Below, piece by piece: positions 47,903-51,422 of a DNA stretch of 51,422 bases; positions within the stretch are counted from its first letter, which is position 1, and each line of letters starts with the position of its first letter. Source of the stretch: Butyrivibrio sp. INlla16. Its GTDB lineage: Bacteria > Bacillota > Clostridia > Lachnospirales > Lachnospiraceae. The notes under the pieces are model-generated. The model was not told the origin of the DNA and made no database searches. It saw only the letters and a list, made by a program, of their open reading frames with translations. The translations under genes were made by a program, and so were the position numbers. The stretch is from positions 1 through 51,422 of the forward strand of contig NZ_FMYB01000031.1 of the NCBI RefSeq assembly GCF_900104155.1, read 5' to 3'.

Positions 47903-48424
47903 ATGAAGAGACGTAGGAACAAATCTAACAAATTAATAGATTTAACTTCATTGCTGGATGTTGTTTTCATTATACTGCTGGTTGTTATGTGTCAGCTCCA
48001 AGAAACAAAGAACACGTATGCAGCTAAGGAAGAAAGCATTCAGCAACAAGAAAATGATTTTAACGAATTGAAAAAACTCTATAGTGATCAAATAGAATCA
48101 CTAGGTTCGGTATCGGATTATATTTCATATATCACTGTGAATGCACAATATGATGAGGACTTGGTCACTAGACATATTACCATCTTGAATTCAGACAAAC
48201 AGTCTGAAATACCAGAAATACCGCAACTAAAGGGACTGCGTGTTTCAGATGGGTATGATGAACTAAACAAATATCTTAGTACTTATGTTGCTGAAAATCC
48301 TGAGAGAGTAGTTGTTTTGTCGTTTAATGAAGATGATGAAGATATTCTTTACAGGGATGAAAAAGCAATAAAGGAAATCTTTACTCAGTTAAGTAGTGAG
48401 TACCCCAATATAAGAGAAAAATAA
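47903..48424 (+). CDS. ExbD/TolR-like partner of the ExbB-like protein
   Basis: This protein has 173 residues. After a basic N-terminus, KLIDLTSLLDVVFIILLVVM carries the membrane helix with the key aspartate expected for ExbD/TolR/MotB. A coiled-coil stretch and a C-terminal alpha/beta domain of about 85 residues follow. No peptidoglycan-binding OmpA-like motif is seen, unlike MotB. It probably forms a proton-driven motor with the 47335 protein. Confidence 0.78.
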   Translation: MKRRRNKSNKLIDLTSLLDVVFIILLVVMCQLQETKNTYAAKEESIQQQENDFNELKKLYSDQIESLGSVSDYISYITVNAQYDEDLVTRHITILNSDKQSEIPEIPQLKGLRVSDGYDELNKYLSTYVAENPERVVVLSFNEDDEDILYRDEKAIKEIFTQLSSEYPNIREK

Positions 48425-48434
48425 AGGGATAATT

Positions 48435-49022
48435 ATGATACCTATATTTATGATGATAATTGGCGCAATTATGATATTGGTATCCGTTTTTATGTGTCTG
48501 ATGTACTTATTTGAGCCTTTATATAAGAACTATCAGATAGTTATTAAACGGAAGGATGATTATGCGCATTATACAGCACCTAGAACTTTTGCATTATTAC
48601 AGAAAGCTAGGAAAGGCTATTGGATTCAAACCGGAATTTTATTCTTTGTAGGCTGCATATTGTTTTTCTCAGGTGTCTATTTGAGATATGGTGAAAGGGG
48701 ATTTGGCATTTTATTTTCAACAGAATTAGAAAGTGAAGATACAGATCCAATTAATGGAGAATTGGCTGAAGGATTTGATCCATCTGGGAATTATGTCTCT
48801 GATGATGGGGTAGTATACACTCAGTATGTAATAGTAAAGGGAACGGACATATTATTTAAAGATGAATTCGTTTGTGATGTAGAAGAATTTGAAACAGAAG
48901 TAAATAGGCTTCCCGAGGGAAATACTATATATGTCATTGACGGTTATGCCTCAGCTCACACGTTTCATGAGGTTATGAGAATTCTGAGCGAGAAGGGATT
49001 TGAATATGAAACAGACGAATAA
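48435..49022 (+). CDS. Two-helix membrane protein with ExbD-like outer domain
   Basis: This protein has 195 residues. Helices lie at 3-26 and 66-85. The outer domain from about residue 125 (YVIVKGTDILFKDEFVCDVE; VIDGYASAHTFHEVMRIL; GFEYETD) has the layout of the ExbD periplasmic domain. It closely resembles the end of the 49006 protein. It starts 11 bases after the ExbD-like gene and overlaps the next gene by 17 bases. Confidence 0.65.
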   Translation: MIPIFMMIIGAIMILVSVFMCLMYLFEPLYKNYQIVIKRKDDYAHYTAPRTFALLQKARKGYWIQTGILFFVGCILFFSGVYLRYGERGFGILFSTELESEDTDPINGELAEGFDPSGNYVSDDGVVYTQYVIVKGTDILFKDEFVCDVEEFETEVNRLPEGNTIYVIDGYASAHTFHEVMRILSEKGFEYETDE

Positions 49023-49509
49023 AAAACGGATAGGAATGGCTATCTTTTTATTGTTATGTGCTTCTCTCATGTGCGGATTTGGAAAAAAGTCGGTAGAACT
49101 AACAACAGATACATTAATTAATCTTGATAAGGCAATAGAAATTTCCGTTTTAGGAGTGGAGGAGACAGGAAAAACAAAAGAAAAAGATACCCAAAAAGAA
49201 AAATCATCTGATAGTTCAACAGAAAAAAGTAGCGAGTCGAAGCAGGTTAATTCAGTAGAGCCCGCAGGTAATGGTAAAAAGGAAATAGAAACTATAAAGG
49301 TAAGAATCCGGGACAGAGAAATATTTGTTCATGGGGAGGATGTTGCCATTTCTACGGATGAGTTATCAAAAAAAATAAAACAGCTTTACACCGGTAGTGA
49401 AAAAGTTCGCTTAATAGACGATTATGCAGAAGCTCATGTATATCGCGAAGCTGATGAAATACTATTAGGATTGAGTTCTGAAATGGGGTTTAAATATGAT
49501 GCAGATTAA
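49006..49509 (+). CDS. Secreted or anchored protein with ExbD-like C-terminal domain
   Basis: This protein has 167 residues from ATG 49006 (GAGAAGGGA upstream); TTG 49000 is possible. A signal-like helix MAIFLLLCASLMCGFG (one Cys, not a clean lipobox) is followed by a Lys/Ser/Glu linker. The domain then reads IKVRIRDREIFVHGEDVAIS and LIDDYAEAHVYREADEIL and GFKYDAD. It pairs with the 48435 protein in DxYAxAHxxxE and GFxYxxD. The gene overlaps both neighbours. Confidence 0.62.
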   Translation: MKQTNKKRIGMAIFLLLCASLMCGFGKKSVELTTDTLINLDKAIEISVLGVEETGKTKEKDTQKEKSSDSSTEKSSESKQVNSVEPAGNGKKEIETIKVRIRDREIFVHGEDVAISTDELSKKIKQLYTGSEKVRLIDDYAEAHVYREADEILLGLSSEMGFKYDAD

Positions 49510-50494
49510 CCACTTACGAAAAAGAGTTGGGACAATAGCAGTATGTACCATGCTGATCCTAATGAATATTATGCTATGTGGAGCATGGTTTGCAAAACCA
49601 GATGTAATATTGGATACAGAAAAAAACGTTTTATATCAATGTACTTCTGCTGATGTCGTTATTAATGCGTTTGAATCAGATCCTAAAAATGCGAAGGAAA
49701 AATATAATGAAAATCCTTATCTGATTAGTGGAACCATAATTTCTAAGAAAAAAAATAATAAAGAACTCTCTTTAGGGATAGACAAGCAAACAAAAAGAGT
49801 TATTACGTGTAAAACGACTGATAAAGCTGCATTAGAAAACTTTAAAGAAGGTGATCAGATAAGCCTTTTTGGGAAACTGAATGTGGGACTTGTCAAATAT
49901 AGTCTAAGCATGAACATAGATAATGTTATGAGTAGCCCTAATACATTTTATGCAGATGATACATATATTTTGCTAGATGGAACGATAGTAAACAAAACAT
50001 CTCTTGTCAAAAGAACGTTTGCTGAAAGCGGCTTTAATTTTTTTATTCCGTCTGGATGGAAGGCAATCGAGCATGATATTGAAAGTGAAAAATTGGGTAA
50101 TATGCCCGGATATCAATACACTCTTAATAAGATAGGGAAGAAAAGGGCAAAAGCGGAAAGCCTTTTTATTTGCTACTTTGACAAGACGAAAATGGTTGAT
50201 ATCAACGATCAAAAAGAAAATGATCTGATAGAAAAAGCTATAATAAAGGACATTCTAGGTAAGGATACATTAAAAGAGTTTCCATTGAAAACTATAACTA
50301 CTTATTATGGCGCAAGCTATAAGTATTACAGGGATACATATAAACAGGCACTTGGTGAAAAATATCAGGTTGAATTCATATTTCAAGAGGTAGATAATGC
50401 TATTCTCGTTTATGTATATGTTTATCAGGAGCCAAATAATATTAGTGATGTGATGACTGTTCTTAGGTTTGTGGAGGATACAAATAAAAAGTGA
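49496..50494 (+). CDS. Secreted protein with OB-fold (tRNA_anti-like) domain
   Basis: This protein has 332 residues. The N-terminal helix TIAVCTMLILMNIMLCGAWF is a signal or anchor, with a Cys that could be lipidated. Residues 45-125 (YLISGTIISKKKNNKELSLG; FKEGDQISLFGKLNVG) fit a tRNA_anti-like OB fold. From about residue 178 a second domain follows (SGFNFFIPSGWKAIEHDIES). The start overlaps the previous stop, so it is the last membrane gene of the motor operon. The role is unknown. Confidence 0.65.
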   Translation: MMQINHLRKRVGTIAVCTMLILMNIMLCGAWFAKPDVILDTEKNVLYQCTSADVVINAFESDPKNAKEKYNENPYLISGTIISKKKNNKELSLGIDKQTKRVITCKTTDKAALENFKEGDQISLFGKLNVGLVKYSLSMNIDNVMSSPNTFYADDTYILLDGTIVNKTSLVKRTFAESGFNFFIPSGWKAIEHDIESEKLGNMPGYQYTLNKIGKKRAKAESLFICYFDKTKMVDINDQKENDLIEKAIIKDILGKDTLKEFPLKTITTYYGASYKYYRDTYKQALGEKYQVEFIFQEVDNAILVYVYVYQEPNNISDVMTVLRFVEDTNKK

Positions 50495-50530
50495 CGTTGA
50501 TTAAAGTTATCAGAACCTTGGAGGATGAAT

Positions 50531-50824
50531 ATGAGCGATAGATTCCAGGAAGATGATTGTTATTGTGGTAATTGTCATAAACCATTAGGAGAAAAAGATA
50601 AATTTTGCCCTTACTGTGGAACCAAACGTGGAGAGGGCAAATTTGATCCCTTTGATAATGGGATTACATGCGTATATGGGCCGCCAGTAACGGTAAAGTA
50701 CAAATGTAAGGCCTGTGGGAATAAATGGACAGTTAATACATTAGGTGGTGATAACAGTAAGTATTGTCCGGTATGCGGCAAATCACCTATCACAAAAATT
50801 AGCGAAGAATTTGGAATGTTTTAA
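50531..50824 (+). CDS. Zinc-ribbon protein with two ribbons
   Basis: This protein has 97 residues from ATG 50531 (TTGGAGGATGA upstream); ATG 50525 is an alternative. CGNCHKPL and CPYCGTK form the first ribbon, CKACGN and CPVCGKS the second. There is no membrane segment. It ends the ExbB/ExbD-like cluster, which also starts near a zinc-ribbon protein. The role is unknown; it may bind nucleic acid or protein. Confidence 0.8.
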   Translation: MSDRFQEDDCYCGNCHKPLGEKDKFCPYCGTKRGEGKFDPFDNGITCVYGPPVTVKYKCKACGNKWTVNTLGGDNSKYCPVCGKSPITKISEEFGMF

Positions 50825-50835
50825 TTATGAGATAT

Positions 50836-50868
50836 AACCCAATGGACAAATTATGTCCATTGGGTTTT
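50836..50868 (+). terminator. Terminator of the motor operon
   Basis: AACCCAATGGACA pairs perfectly with TGTCCATTGGGTT around AATTA, followed by TTG. Confidence 0.85.
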
Positions 50869-50939
50869 GTAGACTATAGGCATAAAATACGAGAGCTGCA
50901 AAACGGCGGATTTAACAAAGATAATGGAGGAAGAACACT

Positions 50940-51422
50940 TTGGTTTCTCTGTTTGATGCATATGAAATAATTAAACATGAATCAGAACTGTGGCCGCTTA
51001 TATCGATATATGAGTATCCTGATTCTTACATGGTATTTGGCGTTTGTGTTGATGACCATGCCGTAGTTGTTGGGAAAAAGACGGGAGATATGGCGCTTAT
51101 TTCTATGCCAAGCGCTTCTGAATGGGTATGTGGTGATCAGACGGAAGTATATTTGGAAGAACTGTTTGATGACTTAATCGGTTTTTATGAGAGCAATAAA
51201 GATGAAAAGCTATTAGCAAGGCTTTATCAGATAGCTTGCAATGAGTGCTTTACATATAGCGAGAGTACGCCAAGTGATCTATCAATGTTCAGAAGTAAGG
51301 AAGATTATGACTCAATTATCAGCAGATGGGGAGAAATAGAGAAACTCCTAAATTCTGAAATCAGAGAAATTATGGACAATGATAAAACAATTGTATATCC
51401 GCCATGGGTTCTGGATAAATGG
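50940..51422 (+). CDS. Hypothetical soluble protein (partial, runs off right edge)
   Basis: TTG start with GGAGGAAG seven bases upstream; 161 codons are open to the end of the window. The sequence (LFDAYEIIKHESELWPLISI; VCVDDHAVVVGKKTGDMALI) looks like an alpha/beta cytosolic protein, acidic, with no recognised domain. The C-terminus lies outside the window. Confidence 0.65.
   Translation, partial: MVSLFDAYEIIKHESELWPLISIYEYPDSYMVFGVCVDDHAVVVGKKTGDMALISMPSASEWVCGDQTEVYLEELFDDLIGFYESNKDEKLLARLYQIACNECFTYSESTPSDLSMFRSKEDYDSIISRWGEIEKLLNSEIREIMDNDKTIVYPPWVLDKW

Noticed and set aside
45803..50868. Full Zorya defence system
   Set aside because: The motor proteins resemble ZorA/ZorB only in the general ExbB/ExbD sense; no helicase or ZorE-like gene is present.
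1..51422. tRNA or rRNA genes
   Set aside because: No cloverleaf with GGTTCRA-type T arm and no rRNA-like conserved stretches were noticed.

Overview
The window is low-GC Gram-positive DNA, most like a rumen or gut Lachnospiraceae (Butyrivibrio/Pseudobutyrivibrio type). The signs are AT-rich intergenic DNA, strong AGGAGG ribosome sites, SigA-type promoters with 17-bp spacers, a Gram-positive LexA-type box, a monoderm-style conjugation apparatus and BspA-like surface-protein remnants. The left edge carries a ParA/ribbon-helix-helix partition module beside a 480-bp array of 32 uninterrupted 15-bp AT-rich units, so the molecule is probably a plasmid, a chromid or a large integrated conjugative element. 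The genus is inference.

Layout. 1-2.2 kb: partition module and an XRE regulator. 2.3-7.6 kb: first part of a conjugation operon (small membrane protein, TM2-domain protein, small basic protein, membrane partner, VirD4-type coupling ATPase). 7.6-10.7 kb: an AAA/DUF4143 ATPase with a repeat-rich promoter, a 190-bp palindromic element, and the truncated N-terminus of a BspA-like surface protein joined to a scrap of a VirB4 gene. 10.7-17 kb: more conjugation-associated genes, an intact IS630-family element, and a divergent VirB4-like ATPase. 17-26 kb: accessory and metabolic cargo (an SOS-type promoter with a HAD-like gene, flavodoxin, SWIM protein, DUF5131, a second DUF4143 ATPase, M3 peptidase, nitroreductase, flavin reductase). 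26-30.3 kb: a giant NlpC/P60 membrane protein, probably the wall-opening part of the conjugation machine. 30.4-35.3 kb: small genes including Nudix, pyroglutamyl peptidase, LURP-one and CMD. 35.5-38 kb: a decayed second copy of the 7.5-10.3 kb arrangement (VirD4 tail, ATPase, BspA-like N-terminus). 38-40.2 kb: an AAA ATPase plus TOPRIM operon on the minus strand, with four copies of an upstream repeat. 40.3-45.5 kb: HU, a TetR regulator divergent from an Old Yellow Enzyme reductase, and a frameshifted phosphodiesterase. 45.8-51.4 kb: a Mor-like regulator and an ExbB/ExbD-like membrane operon bounded by zinc-ribbon proteins.

The most unusual signals are regulatory. (i) A hairpin leader occurs four times with compensatory changes in the copies and an invariant GTATCCGACCGG tail, always 43-47 nt before a start codon once the IS630 insertion is removed. 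(ii) A different short element with core TGAKGGTATTTC lies upstream of four surface or membrane genes. (iii) Three AAA ATPases that end in a PD-(D/E)XK-like motif, plus one AAA/TOPRIM pair, each have their own unrelated repeat set laid over a promoter. (iv) The 15-bp array beside parA is probably the partition centromere. No relaxase, tRNA, rRNA or CRISPR array was seen.
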